Assembly: GCA_905221605.1 (NCBI GenBank)
Contig: CAJNDS010002160.1
Location: 1-64,000 of the forward strand
Length of the DNA: 64,000 bases
Reading direction: 5' to 3'
DNA from: Symbiodinium natans
Taxonomy: Eukaryota; Sar; Dinophyceae; Suessiales; Symbiodiniaceae
Both the position numbers and the translations under genes were made by a program. This document shows positions 18,605-29,938 of this stretch, piece after piece. Under the pieces are notes generated by a model, which searched no databases, was not told where the DNA came from, and worked only from the letters and a program-made list of their open reading frames with translations. Position 1 is the first letter of the stretch; every line of letters begins with the position of its first letter.

Positions 18605-21453
18605 TACCCTCAACTTTTTGGAAGGTGCTGGCAAACATTGGCAAACCATGGACCATTTGGTGTTTTGGGGCAACCGTTGTACATGACTAGACTCTGACTA
18701 GACACGTAGATCAACTTCAACTCACGGTCAGTTGCGGAAGGTTCCAAGCCAAGCACTTGCGCGGCGAGTTTTCTCCGCTGAGCAAGACCGGAAGCCCATC
18801 GCAGTCCAGGCAAGTCATTTTGGTTTCAATGGCTGCGAGATTGCAGTATGCGGCAGTCAGAGAGTCCTAAACTCCCATGAGTCCTCGCTGCTGCACTTTG
18901 TTCGGTTGTTCAGGTCTTCGTGGTTCGGGTTCCCGACGGAGGCCGCCGCAGAAGCCACCACGAGAACAAACAGTTTAGACCTCAGGTGTGCATTGCAACT
19001 GCAGCTTGTTGCAACATGCCGAGGTTGTGGCCGCATGCCAATTTTTCATGCTGTGTGCACAAAGGCGAGACAGCACCACTTCGTGCACGTTCGGATTCTG
19101 CTCCCTCACTTCGTGGTGACTTGACGGTTGGCCCTTCACCAGCAGGAGTTGATTTCGCAGCGGTATGATCTCGCATGCGCCCAGACATCGGTGCAGCAGC
19201 GCCAATGGCCTTTCAACCACCTTGCCGTAACTCAATGAGTTTGAAGGAACTGGGTTAGCTCACAGTGCCGGTTCTCTCGAAAAGCTGGTCGTGCAGAAAG
19301 TTGAGTCTTGGGCATCCGTACTGTGAGGCGTATTTTGTTTGGCTGCCCAATGGCTCTGCCGAAACTCGCTCGTTTTTTGCGTTCTTTAACACACACACAT
19401 ATGGGAGAAGACCTACGCGAGTTTACCAGATGTTCCGGTGTTGCCACTTGCTGATTCCTGGACTGCCCTCCTGGGCCAGCAGGTGACGGGCCAGCGGTTT
19501 CCTCGTTCAGCGAAGGCTGGCAGGCCGCTTCGGACTGATGCTGTCATGCTGTGAAAACACGAGAGCCAACGGCCCCGAAACCTTGCGGGGCTCATTGCAG
19601 AAGACGAGCCAGACACAGCGGCCTCACAGTCCTGAACGAAGAACTAAGATCTCCAACTGCCGTCAACCCTAAACCTTTCATGAGTTCTTAACTAGGGCGG
19701 TGGTGTTTCAGTCGGCAGGCGGTACCAGACAATTGTTTGCCACTTGTGTTTCCGCACCGAGCACGGGGCTCCACGCCACATTTGGACTAAACTTTCTTTG
19801 TACTCCGACGAAGGCTCTCCGAGATCACTGGGAGTCGGGGAACCTCTTCCGCAATCTGACTTGGGGCGGCACCTCCCAAGAAGGTGCCTCGGGCAGAGGG
19901 GTCAGGGTGAACTGTTAATCTTGGGAGCACAGGATTTGTTGCTTTGTCTTTCAAATGCCCATGACAGCTTCTCAGTCGTAGAGTTGAAGCATTCAGCAGC
20001 TCATTGCGGCAATTGAAAGCACAGACTAACTATGCGGGTTCGCGTGGGCCGCTGAGCGACTGACGTGCTTAGGGTGTCTGGGTGTCTGGGTGAGAAGCCC
20101 ATCCAACCACAGAGCCCTTGGTTGTCTTGGCTGAACTTCCAAAGACTGTGCCGGCAGGGAGAGTGTGTTGGGAAGATGTGCGCATTCCGAGCACCAAGCT
20201 CCCATCTTTACGTCCGTGATCAGGAAATCCTGACGGAACTGCAGTACGCTCCCCTCGCGGTGCAACAGAGGTGCAGTCCAGCAGGTAGTTCCAAGTGCGC
20301 GACACGCACACATGTGCATGCACGTTGGACAAGCACATGTTTAGACTGGGCTCAAAATGAAACACGTGTTCGATGGTGTTCTTGAATAAGCCCGTTGCGG
20401 GCCTCAGTTGAGGGCTTGATTCTTTTGGGATTTCGTATCTACCGCTGGGAACACGCTCGCTGTTATGCAAAGGCTCTGAATTTGTCTGGGACATGCTTGA
20501 GAAACTAGCCCTGGGACAAAAAAGTGCCAAGCAGGCACAAATAATTCCGATTCTTTAATCCAGACGACAAGCCCCAACGGAAACTTGCCGCACATGTTCA
20601 GGTTTGACTTTCTGGCATTCGCACTAAGAGTTGCACTGGGTTGGGCATGATCAGGTGGTCGAGGCGGAAGAACGGCTTGGCTTGCACTTGGTTGCGGAGC
20701 GAACTCGAATCGAGCAGTTGCGAATGCTTGACTTGTTCGGTTTCGGATGTTTCGGAAAGGCCTGGGCAGCAGATGCTTGGCAAACAACGTACTGTGCACC
20801 AGCAAGATGCTAGCCAACGTCATTCTTCAAGCCGAGCTGCATCAAATGATCAGATTTGTTCAACTCCCGGGGCCTGAAGTCCGGCAGGATCCGATGCTTG
20901 ATGGTGACCCGAAGGAGGACACAGGCATCGGAAATGTTCATATTTTGTTAGCCCGGAAGAGTCAATACAGTGGAGCCAGTGGGGCTGGGTCACTCAATCA
21001 AGCAAGGCAACTCCACGACTTGAAATGTACGGACGCAGATAGCTTTCTCGGATTCGACCAGAACCCGTGAGGCTGCAAGTCAAAACTCGCAGTGCCCGAA
21101 TCAACGTCAATTTGCCGCCTTTGCGGTCTCTGGTGAAAGGCCACGGGGCCACCTTGGACCCGTACAGATGCATCTCAGCCTCGCATCTGCAAGCAGAGGC
21201 TTTCTTCATGCTTTCGGATTCTCGGTACACGGTTCTGGCATGTTCTGGCAGTGTTCCAGTTCGGTGCAATCGCCGCGGTTTCAGCCACACCCATCTAGGG
21301 CCTGGCATGACGCTCAAGATGGCTGCCCAAAAGGCGACCGACGTCCCGATAGTTCTTGAAAGCCGCGTTAATGATTTTGGTAGCGCTTGCAGTAGTCGTG
21401 CACTAGCACGCCAGGGTCTGCAAGAGTCCTCAACACCCAGCAAAATTGTGCAG
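18605..21453. other. No gene confidently placed; 5' part of the cassette gene may lie here
   Basis: Several frames between 20.75 and 21.45 kb are somewhat protein-like, for example MTLKMAAQKATDVPIVLESR at about 21.31 kb followed by a GTAGCG donor. Phases do not connect cleanly to the exon at 21454, so I did not chain them. Confidence 0.35.
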
Positions 21454-24400
21454 CCGAGGTTCTGGAAGATCCGACAGGCCCTTGTGCAGAACCACGGCCA
21501 GACATTGCTCGCAAGGCAGCTGCAACAGCACGGCTTGTTGGTCTCAGGACTAGACCCAGAGTTGAACCAGGTTCGGAGGCAGAGTGATGCAAGCATGAGC
21601 CGGGCAAGGATTGACAATGCGCATGTGCGAGCTGTTTCAGAGCTTGTGTGGCTGTTTTGTTTTGGGAGCTGTTGCTGGCAGATGGGCCTATATTGCATGG
21701 GAGTGGAAATGCTTCCGTTCTGTTCCAGGCATGTGGTGGACACGAGGAGGATGCCGAAAAAGCTTGCGCTCGGACCGTCGATGGTGGCCAGCCTCTGAGC
21801 GAGACCCCATCGACATGGACGGCCTTGGAAGGTGCAGAGGAGAAAGATGGTGCCACGAGCACAACTTCGGACACACCTCGCGCGCAGACTGCCGAGGAGC
21901 CGGGCCAGAACGCGTCCAGAGGTTTCTCCATCGAGCCAGGAAGCACTGAACAGGCATCCGGCAAGTCAAGCCCTGTCCCGGAAATGTTGGCAGTGGCCGC
22001 TTTGGAGCTCCCGTCCTTGCGTGGAAATGAGGATGCGCCCGCTGACCAGGATCCGCTGCCTTCCGCTTGCCCCGAGACAGCCGAGACATTGTTTCTGCAC
22101 GGCGGCTCGGGCCCAGACCCGACAGCTGAAGATGTCAGTGGCGTCGGCTTTGCACAAGGGAAACTTGGGCCAGAACTGGGTAGATATGATTTGTGGATGT
22201 TTGTGACACATTTCGGTTGATTTGCTAGCTGCTAGCTATCATAAACTCTATGCATGTGTCACTTACCGAAAGCTGACGCTTGCCGCGCGTCTCCATTGTG
22301 AGACGTGCTGTGGAAAAAATCACGACACTCCATGGGATCTCGAGGTCGCACGAGCAGGGGGCCGCGCACGATTCTGGCAAGCTGCTAGAGGCGGGAGCAC
22401 GCAAGCCAGCAACCGCAACCATCCGCTTTCCTGCTTTTCTGCTACAACTGGGTTTTAAGCAAGTAAAATCTTACCTCTCTAACGGGCGTGCTTTGTGTAT
22501 ACAGTGCAGCACACCCAGACAGCGATCGAGACACTACAGGCTGCTTTGGCGATTCATCAGGAATATGCGAAATTAGGAGCCGGAAACAGAGCACGGGTTG
22601 GAGAGCGTGCCGACAGCGTATCTTACTTACGATCCTATAATTTAGTAGGCGGCTTCCTTTCTGTTCCAGGCATGCGGTGGACACGAGGAGGATGCCGAAG
22701 AAGCTTGCGCTCGGAACGTCGATGGTGGCCAGCCTCTGAGCGAGACTCCATCGACATGGGTTGAGGACGAACCAGGTGCTGCTGCAGTCAGTTCGACGGC
22801 TTGGGAAGGTGCAGAGGAGAAAGATGGTGCCACGAGCACAGCTTCGGACACACCTCGCGCGCAGACTGCCGAGGAGCCGGGCCAGAACGCGTCCAGAGGT
22901 TTCTCCATCGAGCCAGGAAGCACTGAACAGGCATCCGGCAAGTCAAGCCCTGTCCCGGAAATGTTGGCAGTGGCCGCTTTGGAGCTCCCGTCCTTGCGTG
23001 GAAATGAGGATGCGCCCGCTGACCAGGATCCGCTGCCTTCCGCTTGCCCCGAGACAGCCAAGACATTGCTTCTGCACGCCGAATGTGTCAGTGGCATCGG
23101 CTTTGCACAAGGGAAACTTGGGCCAGAACTGGGTAGATATGATTTGTGGATGTTTGTGACGCATTTCGGTTGATTTGCTAGCTGCTAGCTATCATAAACT
23201 CTATGCATGTGTCACTTACCGAAAGCTGACGCTTGCCGCGCGTCTCCATTGTGAGACGTGCTGTGGAAAAAATCACGACACTCCATGGGATCTCGAGGTC
23301 GCACGAGCAGGGGGCCGCGCACGATTCTGGCAAGCTGCTAGAGGCGGGAGCACGCAAGCCAGCAACCGCAACCATCTGCTTTCCTGCTTTTCTGCTACAA
23401 CTGGGTTTTAAGCAAGTAAAATCTTACCTCTCTAACGGGCGTGCTTTGTGTATACAGTGCAGCACACCCAGACAGCGATCGAGACACTACAGGCTGCTTT
23501 GGCGATTCATCAGGAATATGCGAAATTAGGAGCCGGAAACAGAGCACGGGTTGGAGAGCGTGCCGACAGCGTATCTTACTTACGATCCTATAATTTAGTA
23601 GGCGGCTTCCTTTCTGTTCCAGGCATGCGGTGGACACGAGGAGGATGCCGAAGAAGCTTGCGCTCGGAACGTCGATGGTGGCCAGCCTCTGAGCGAGACT
23701 CCATCGACATGGGTTGAGGACGAACCAGGTGCTGCTGCAGTCAGTTCGACGGCTTGGGAAGGTGCAGAGGAGAAAGATGGTGCCACGAGCACAGCTTCGG
23801 ACACACCTCGCGCGCAGACTGCCGAGGAGCCGGGCCAGAACGCGTCCAGAGGTTTCTCCATCGAGCCAGGAAGCACTGAACAGGCATCCGGCAAGTCAAG
23901 CCCTGTCCCGGAAATGTTGGCAGTGGCCGCTTTGGAGCTCCCGTCCTTGCGTGGAAATGAGGATGCGCCCGCTGACCAGGATCCGCTGCCTTCCGCTTGC
24001 CCCGAGACAGCCAAGACATTGCTTCTGCACGCCGAATGTGTCAGTGGCATCGGCTTTGCACAAGGGAAACTTGGGCCAGAACTGGGTAGACATGATTTGT
24101 GGATGTTTGTGACGCATTTCGGTTGATTTGCTAGCTGCTAGCTATCATAAACTCTATGCATGTGTCACTTACCGAAAGCTGACGCTTGCCGCACGTCTCC
24201 ATTGTGAGACGTGCTGTGGAAAAAATCACGACACTCCATGGGATCTCGAGGTCGGACGAGCAGGGGGCCGCGCACGATTCTGGCAAGCTGCTAGAGGCGG
24301 GAGCACGCAAGCCAGCAACCGCAACCATCCGCTTTCCTGCTTTTCTGCTACAACTTGGTTTTAAGAAGTAAAGTCTTACCTCTCTAACGGGCGTGCTTTG

Positions 24401-25368
24401 TGTATACAGTGCAGCACACCCAGACAGCGAACGAGACACTACAGGCTGCTTTGGCGATTCATCAGGAATATGCGAAATGCAAATTAGGAGCCGGAAACAG
24501 AGCACGGGTTGGAGAGCGTGCCGACAGCGTATCTTACTTACGATCCTATAATTTAGTAGGCGGCTTCCTTTCTGTTCCAGGCATGCGGTGGACACGAGGA
24601 GGATGCCGAAGAAGCTTGCGCTCGGAACGTCGATGGTGGCCAGCCTCTGAGCGAGACTCCATCGACATGGGTTGAGGACGAACCAGGTGCTGCTGCAGTC
24701 AGTTCGACGGCTTGGGAAGGTGCAGAGGAGAAAGATGGTGCCACGAGCACAACTTCGGACACACCTCGCGCGCAGACTGCCGAGGAGGCGGGCCAGAACG
24801 CGTCCAGAGGTTTCTCCATCGAGCCAGGAAGCACTGAACAGGCATCCGGCAAGTCAAGCCCTGTCCCGGAAATGTTGGCAGTGGCCGCTTTGGAGCTCCC
24901 GTCCTTGCGTGGAAATGAGGATGCGCCCGCTGACCAGGATCCGCTGCCTTCCGCTTGCCCCGAGACAGCCGAGACATTGCTTCTGCAAGGCGGCTCGGGC
25001 TCAGACCCGACAGCTGAAGATGTCAGTGGCATCGGCTTCGCACAAGGGAAACTTGGGCCAGAACTGGGCAGATATGATCTGTGGATGTTTGTGACGTATT
25101 TCGGTTGATTTGCTAGCTGCTAACTATCACAAACTCTATGAATGTCACTTATCGAAAGCTGACGCTTGCCACGCGTCTCCATCGTGATGTGCTGTGAAAG
25201 AATTCCGACACTCCATGGGATCTCGAGGTCGGACGAGCAGGGGGCCGCGCACGATTCTGGCAAGCTGCTAGAGGCGGGACAAGTTGTGATTGTGCCATAG
25301 CTTCTTTTCCTCAACTTGTCGCCTCTTGGCCAGTCCCGCCGCGTACACCCGAACATTACGTGAAATAG
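21454..25368 (+). CDS. Predicted gene made of tandem two-exon cassettes (partial, 3' end included)
   Basis: Predicted exons: 21454-21570 (phase 0/0), 21729-22179, 22505-22596, 22670-23132, 23458-23549, 23623-24085, 24410-24507, 24581-25067 and 25334-25368. The large exons (451, 463, 463, 487 nt) end with one extra base. The small exons (92, 92, 98 nt) begin with two bases and end on a codon boundary, so each pair adds whole codons. The small exon encodes an amphipathic, TPR-like helix (ETLQAALAIHQEYAKLG). The large one encodes an acidic, Pro/Ser/Ala-rich, probably disordered region (e.g. EEPGQNASRGFSIEPGSTEQ) and ends in GIGFAQGKLGPEL. The last exon would end PPRTPEHYVK and stop. The first exon is less sure. 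Function and start are unknown. Donors are GT except GC in the last large exon. Confidence 0.55.
21729..22669 (+). repeat. Cassette copy 1 (941 bp, most divergent)
   Basis: Exon 21729-22179, intron 22180-22504, small exon 22505-22596, intron 22597-22669. Relative to copy 2, the large exon lacks a 36-nt block (after TPSTW) and has 24 extra nt near its 3' end. Both changes keep frame. Sequence upstream of 21729 is unrelated to the other copies except for the last few bases of the acceptor. Confidence 0.9.
22670..23622 (+). repeat. Cassette copy 2 (953 bp)
   Basis: Exon 22670-23132, intron 23133-23457, small exon 23458-23549, intron 23550-23622. It is almost identical to copy 3 over its full length, introns included. 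The acceptor before it is CTTCCTTTCTGTTCCAG. Confidence 0.95.
23623..24580 (+). repeat. Cassette copy 3 (958 bp)
   Basis: Exon 23623-24085 (as copy 2), intron 24086-24409 with a 1-nt deletion, small exon 24410-24507 with a 6-nt insertion (TGCAAA), intron 24508-24580. The exon change keeps frame; the intron change does not need to. Confidence 0.95.
24581..25279 (+). repeat. Cassette copy 4 (truncated, 699 bp)
   Basis: Large exon 24581-25067 carries both blocks that copies 1 and 2/3 lack singly. Its donor reads GGGCAGAT instead of GGGTAGAT, a GC donor. Homology to the other copies stops at 25279 inside the intron, before any small exon. Confidence 0.9.
25334..25368 (+). CDS. Predicted terminal exon of the cassette gene
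   Basis: A long pyrimidine tract (CTTTTCCTCAACTTGTCGCC) leads to TTGGCCAG, then a frame that completes the split codon left by the exon ending at 25067. It encodes PPRTPEHYVK and stops at TAG 25366-25368. The phase match is the main support. Confidence 0.45.
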
Positions 25369-25406
25369 CTAACGGCCACCGAGCTGACCCTGACGGATCT
25401 TGCTGT

Positions 25407-25511
25407 CCCCCCCCCCCCCCCGGGATTTTCAAGAGGTCATAAAGCACACCCAGGTGATTGGACTGGGCCAGGACTCTGCCTGTTTGCGTTTTGGGGGGGG
25501 GGGGGGGGGGG
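25407..25511. repeat. Opposed C15 and G19 runs, 71 bp apart
   Basis: Fifteen C (25407-25421) and nineteen G (25493-25511) form an inverted homopolymer pair. It could fold as a C:G stem with a 71-nt loop, or as separate i-motif and G-quadruplex structures. It lies just after the cassette gene's predicted stop. Confidence 0.85.
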
Positions 25512-25847
25512 TTGCCGGGTGACACCCTTGCTGCAAGTTGTTTGACTTTAATGGGCACGTAGGCTCTTATGTACGTGTTGTGTAGGCAAGTTTTTCAGAT
25601 TAAGCTGCGCCCCTTGCTGTCACAATGCATGAGGTGCACACCATGAATTCGAGGTTGCTGAGAGGGCTTGGAAACAGAAAGATAAAGGTTCAAATTTGTG
25701 GAAGTCAGGCCACAACTTGACCTAACTGGCTGGCTGCTCGCGCATCTCTCACAGCCCATTTTGCCAGATCTAGAATGTCGTGGGGTCAAATCAAAAGGCC
25801 TACCATCCGCTCATTCGCTTGCCGCTCTTCCTGCTGCCCTTGTGCAG

Positions 25848-26018
25848 GTTGCGCACAAGTCAGACTTCCAAGATTCGGCAAGGGGGCCTCCGCAACTCGG
25901 GCTCGGCAGAAAGTGCTGTGAGCGTCAAAGCTTCACACGAAACGTCAAACACGTCAAGCACACTAGCAAGCCCTTCTCCTGTTCGAGCATATCGGCCTGA
26001 TTTGCTAAAGCTTCTCCA
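25848..26018 (+). CDS. Possible exon, Ser/Thr-rich peptide
   Basis: The acceptor GCTCTTCCTGCTGCCCTTGTGCAG is strong. The frame reads a Ser-rich disordered stretch (SGSAESAVSVKASHETSN) then VRAYRPDLLK. A GT donor lies at 26019. It starts in phase 2, so it does not follow directly from the cassette exons. Unknown function. Confidence 0.3.
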
Positions 26019-26219
26019 GTGCAGCATCCTTCTCTTTGCTTGGCCGTTCTGAAAGCCCCTGTACGAACTTCCAAGGAAAGGCGTCGAATCCGACGGATCC
26101 AGCTCGGATGAGGCCTGCTTCGTTTCACGAAGTAAGTAATCAGAAGTTTATCTAACTTCGCAGCTAGCACGGTCCTTTCTATGAGACGGTATCACCGATG
26201 CTAGTATCCACGTGAGTAG

Positions 26220-26657
26220 GTGACTTGGAGCCAGGACGTTCCCATGCCTGCAAATTGGGGGATGCCTCGACAGAAACGAGGCAGCGTCATTCGACCTGTG
26301 GCTGCTTGTCAGAATGAAGAGCTGTTCTCTTCTCTATCGATCCACGGGACTGCCATGGTACCAAATGCGGCATCGCAATCGAACTGCACCGCCAAGAAAC
26401 CTGACTGCCGAGGCCTTGCCTACCCATCTGCTGCAGCAGGCGAAGGCCTGCCAGTTGTAGGCGGATTGCACTGGCGACTTGCTTGCAGGCACATTTGCAA
26501 CAACATTGCCGTCTTGCTTGTGAAGTTTACGGGAGCATTGTGGGTGCAGTTGTTTTGCCTCCATCAGCATCGCTCGGACCCTGGTCAAGGACCATCGCCC
26601 ACAAAAACCAACTATTCCATTGACCAACAGACCATCCTGGGGAACCCAGGGCTATGA
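26220..26657 (+). other. Open frame of 145 codons, doubtful
   Basis: An overlapping 97-codon minus frame is equally plausible by eye. Composition (many Cys, His, Trp, Gln) looks like translated non-coding DNA rather than protein. Listed only so that the stretch is accounted for. Confidence 0.15.
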
Positions 26658-26726
26658 GTCCGACATTTTTTTGAGAAATTGAAGCGACCGTCTTTGAGCA
26701 CCATGATATGTGGCCTATGACTGCAG

Positions 26727-26808
26727 GCTGCCGGCTACAGCGAGGAGATGGGAGTGGTGGAGTTCCGAGTCGGCCGGGACGAGGAGAAGATCGGCCGGGG
26801 CTCCAGAT
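26727..26808 (+). CDS. Possible internal exon, charged peptide
   Basis: After CTGCAG the frame reads AAGYSEEMGVVEFRVGRDEE, then KIGRGS. That is highly protein-like and sits in a single frame. A GT follows at 26809. The gene is not recognised. Confidence 0.4.
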
Positions 26809-27504
26809 GTCCTTGTTTGGGCTTACGAAGCCAGCATTTGATATTTGGGGGGAAATTTCGGATGCCCTTTACCCTTCCAGCCCCTTGGTTCCTTATCTGC
26901 AGGTGTTTGTTTGCTGGGTTGTATGTTGTGTACCCAGGAACAGGACAGAGGGTGTCTAAACTGCAGCGTCTACGAACTTGCAAAAGAATCACTGTTGATT
27001 CGGACGTGTTGTACTTAGATGCTGCCAAGTGGCGGGGTTATACGTTTGTGCCCCAGTTTTGCACCACCGTTCAATCCCTTCAGAACCTGCATGGCGTGTA
27101 CCACCTTCACAGTGTCTCGAGATTGGAAAGGGGACCTTTCATTTTTGTGCGACCTTGGTATGGCTCAGAGAAATGCCTTTCTAAGCACCAGGGGCGTATT
27201 CTTGCAAGATGTATGTATGCTTTGCTGGTGATTCTGCAGCAGCTAATGAAGTCTTGGGTGCATCAAGTATGGCACGGTAGGTTTGGTTACTGGGTCCTTC
27301 TGAGCTGATCTTGTGCTTTGTCCTTTGCCGTGGGGAAGGCATCGCCTTCAAGATCTTGCCTCCTGCTGGGCCGCCGGGCAGATCATTTGTTTGCTAAGAT
27401 TGAAGTTTGGAGCGGGTTGAGAGTTGTTTCAGGCTGCCCGAAATGCCTGCAGGCTCAGAGACGTACTGAGAGGAGGAGAGTTCTTGGATCTGTTCGCAGC
27501 CCCC

Positions 27505-27548
27505 ACCCAAGCCCCCTCTCCCCCCCCCCCCTAATTCGCCCCCTCCCC
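27505..27548 (+). repeat. C-rich tract
   Basis: Runs of C separated by single A, T or G, including a 12-C run. This is a possible i-motif or G-quadruplex on the other strand. No gene evidence. Confidence 0.7.
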
Positions 27549-27868
27549 GCAACGAACACGAACAGTCGAAGCCGATCCGATCTGGGCACTGTTTAGCGGA
27601 CACGGTCTGGCGTTGTTTGTTCTTACCAGGGCCACTCCTTGGGCAGGCTCCGCGGGGTACGGGGTCCCGGCAAAGGATTGTAAAGGCGCCACGCGAACTC
27701 TTCAACAACACAAATCGTGACTTGGTTTTGGTAGGTGACCCTTCCAGACGCGAACAGATCCGGGGTCCGATGAAGATGGCAAGCTTGTCTTAATCTATAG
27801 GTGCAAAAGAAGGCTGGGAGGAGGGATGAGACGGTAGTGATTCCCTGCCACCTTGGTTTTTCTTGGGT

Positions 27869-27911
27869 GGAAGGAAGGAAGGAAGGGAGGGAGGAAGGAA
27901 GGAAGGAAGGA
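27869..27911 (+). repeat. (GGAA)n microsatellite
   Basis: About ten GGAA or GGGA units in a row, imperfect in the middle. Confidence 0.9.
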
Positions 27912-28022
27912 CAACTGGTATTAAACGGTTCGCTGCGGACTAGCCGGCGTTCGGTAGCATGGGCTCACACTTGGTCTTAACCCCGTAGTCTTTCTGTATT
28001 CGCCGAAGTTGGAGCCGACACA

Positions 28023-28513
28023 ATGGAAGACCATATCCTAGCACGAAGCAAGAGATGGTTTTCCTGTTGTGCTAGATGTCCGTGCTGCGGCACATCGGCA
28101 TTGGAAACTTTGCTCATTGCGACCAAGCCAAGGCATCTGGTCGTGGAGAGAATCTCGGCTGGAACACCAGCTGAAGCCCTGCATCTACCAAAGGCCCGCA
28201 TGGGTTTGGCAGGATTGTGAAGCTTGAAACCAAACTGGCTTGTCGAGCTTGGAGCTTGGGTGTGAGAGACTGGAGAACGAACTTACCACCACAGGTTTGC
28301 AACATGAAGAAACTCTGGAGAAAGCCTTGCGTTCATCATCGTTTTGCCATGTGTCGCAGCCGCTGGAGCTGCAGGGAAGCCGATTGCTGTGCGTCAATGG
28401 CATCCACACAGGGCAGATCGAGGCTGGAAAGCTGGTTGTGGTGCGCAAAGCAGAAGCTAATCTCATTGATATACTTCCGATTGCGCAAATGCAGGCGTTG
28501 CTGTTCATGCAAA
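28023..28513 (+). CDS. Possible PDZ-like domain split over two exons
   Basis: The first segment (about 28080-28190) reads RHLVVERISAGTPAEAL, like the middle of a PDZ domain (VxxGSPAExA). The second, at 28360-28513, follows a good acceptor (GTTTTGCCATGTGTCGCAG) in phase 0. It reads PLELQGSRLLCVNGIHTGQ, like the GDxLLxVNG segment, then IEAGKLVVVRKAEANLIDIL, and ends at a consensus GTAAGT donor (28514). The donor of the first segment was not found with confidence, so the join is inferred. PDZ domains bind C-terminal peptides; nothing else of this protein is visible. Confidence 0.35.
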
Positions 28514-29938
28514 GTAAGTTGGTGTTCGATGTATTGGGAGTCGGAACAATCGGAGGCAGAAGACTTCTTCGAGACGATGCGGCAGCTTGTTTTGCAAAGC
28601 CGAAATCGGCTTCACTGTTTCTTGAACGCTGGGATGAAGTGTTGGCTTCACCGGTTGGCCGGTTCAGCCCCTATGCGGCAAGGGTTTTTTTGACTCCTGC
28701 TCAATCCCTAGGCCCTAGGCCCTTGCGCATCCTGAGCACATGGCCCCAAGCATTCTTTCTTCGTCCGCCTCTGGCCATCACCATGACCTGACTGAGAGCG
28801 CCCCGGAAACAGCCGACAGTCACGGAGAGACATGTCTTCCCGCGCTCCTTGTTAGTAGCCAGTTTCGGGAATTTGAGCATATTACTCAGACACAGTTCAG
28901 ACACAGTTCTCATCTTTTTTTGTCTTGTCTTGTCTTCGCGTCGTGAGCTTGGTGGACACTGAGTTTCGTGTGACGATATCAACTTTTCGTCGCGCCATGA
29001 AGATAAGCAGCAAGGCCATCTACATACTGCACACATACTGTGTAGATCAGGCCGTTGTTCACTTGCAGCGGAAAGCTTGTGCGTGCCACAGTCAGCATCA
29101 GCCGAACTTTATAGTCTCCATAGCAATCAAGATCTGTCCTGATTTGAGCAACAACTGGTGTCCTGTGTGAGGTTCTGGCATCTTCTGGCTTAATTTGTCG
29201 AGAGTTTAGGATGCTCAGGCTTGGAGTGCGTGCTAGCATTGCAGGGGACTATGCCCCCTGCAAGACTGGTTGGTAGTTGGCAACCCCAACAGCGGCAACT
29301 GTCCAGCATTTCAAATCCCAGGCAAAGGCCCCTGGATCTACTGTTTCTGAAGCCCTCCGTGGCTCAGCCGTCCGACTAAGTGGCTTGGCAGGGTTTAGGG
29401 AAGGATTGATGGACATCTTGCCTAAGAGTTGAGGATCCAGGGTTGAGGTCAAGCAGTGTCGCATCAGGTCGGTGTAGAATCGCAAAAATCAACTTGCTTC
29501 GTTTAGGAGTTTAGAGGATGTTGGATGTCAGGGTTTTCCTAGCATGAGCTGCGTGAGACTTGTGGCAAGGTGGAGGGGTGGGTGGGCGAGTGGCGGCATG
29601 CCAGCGAGCCAGCACGATCGAAAACGTTCATTTGTAATGCGCTGAAGCAGCATGCTGAAGTCAGTGCAAGGTAGTGGGTCAATTCCCTCCAACCACGTGC
29701 GTTTTGGTAAACTAAAGCGCTCGGCCTGCTGTTTCACGCTTGAGTCGAGCTTATCTTTCAGGCCGTCAAAGCCTTCAGAGAATAGCAGCTGCAGAAAGTC
29801 CTGATCTGCTGGGCGTCAGTGTGCAGTTCTCTAAACCTTGCTGAGATACCCTTTGTACGGGATTTGCAGAGTCACGCCATGTCACGCCTCATGTGCGGAC
29901 ATGCATCGGTTAGTGCGAATATGTGCGGAGGTCTGCAG

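Noticed and set aside
21688-25032. Repeated minus-strand frames of about 150 and 92 codons and alternative plus frames in the 953-bp array
   Set aside because: They are shadows of the proposed exons. They run across the acceptor sites, and only one plus frame fits the splice phases of both exons.
21729-25279. CRISPR or satellite interpretation of the tandem array
   Set aside because: The unit is 953 bp with exon-like structure and no spacers; the host is eukaryotic.
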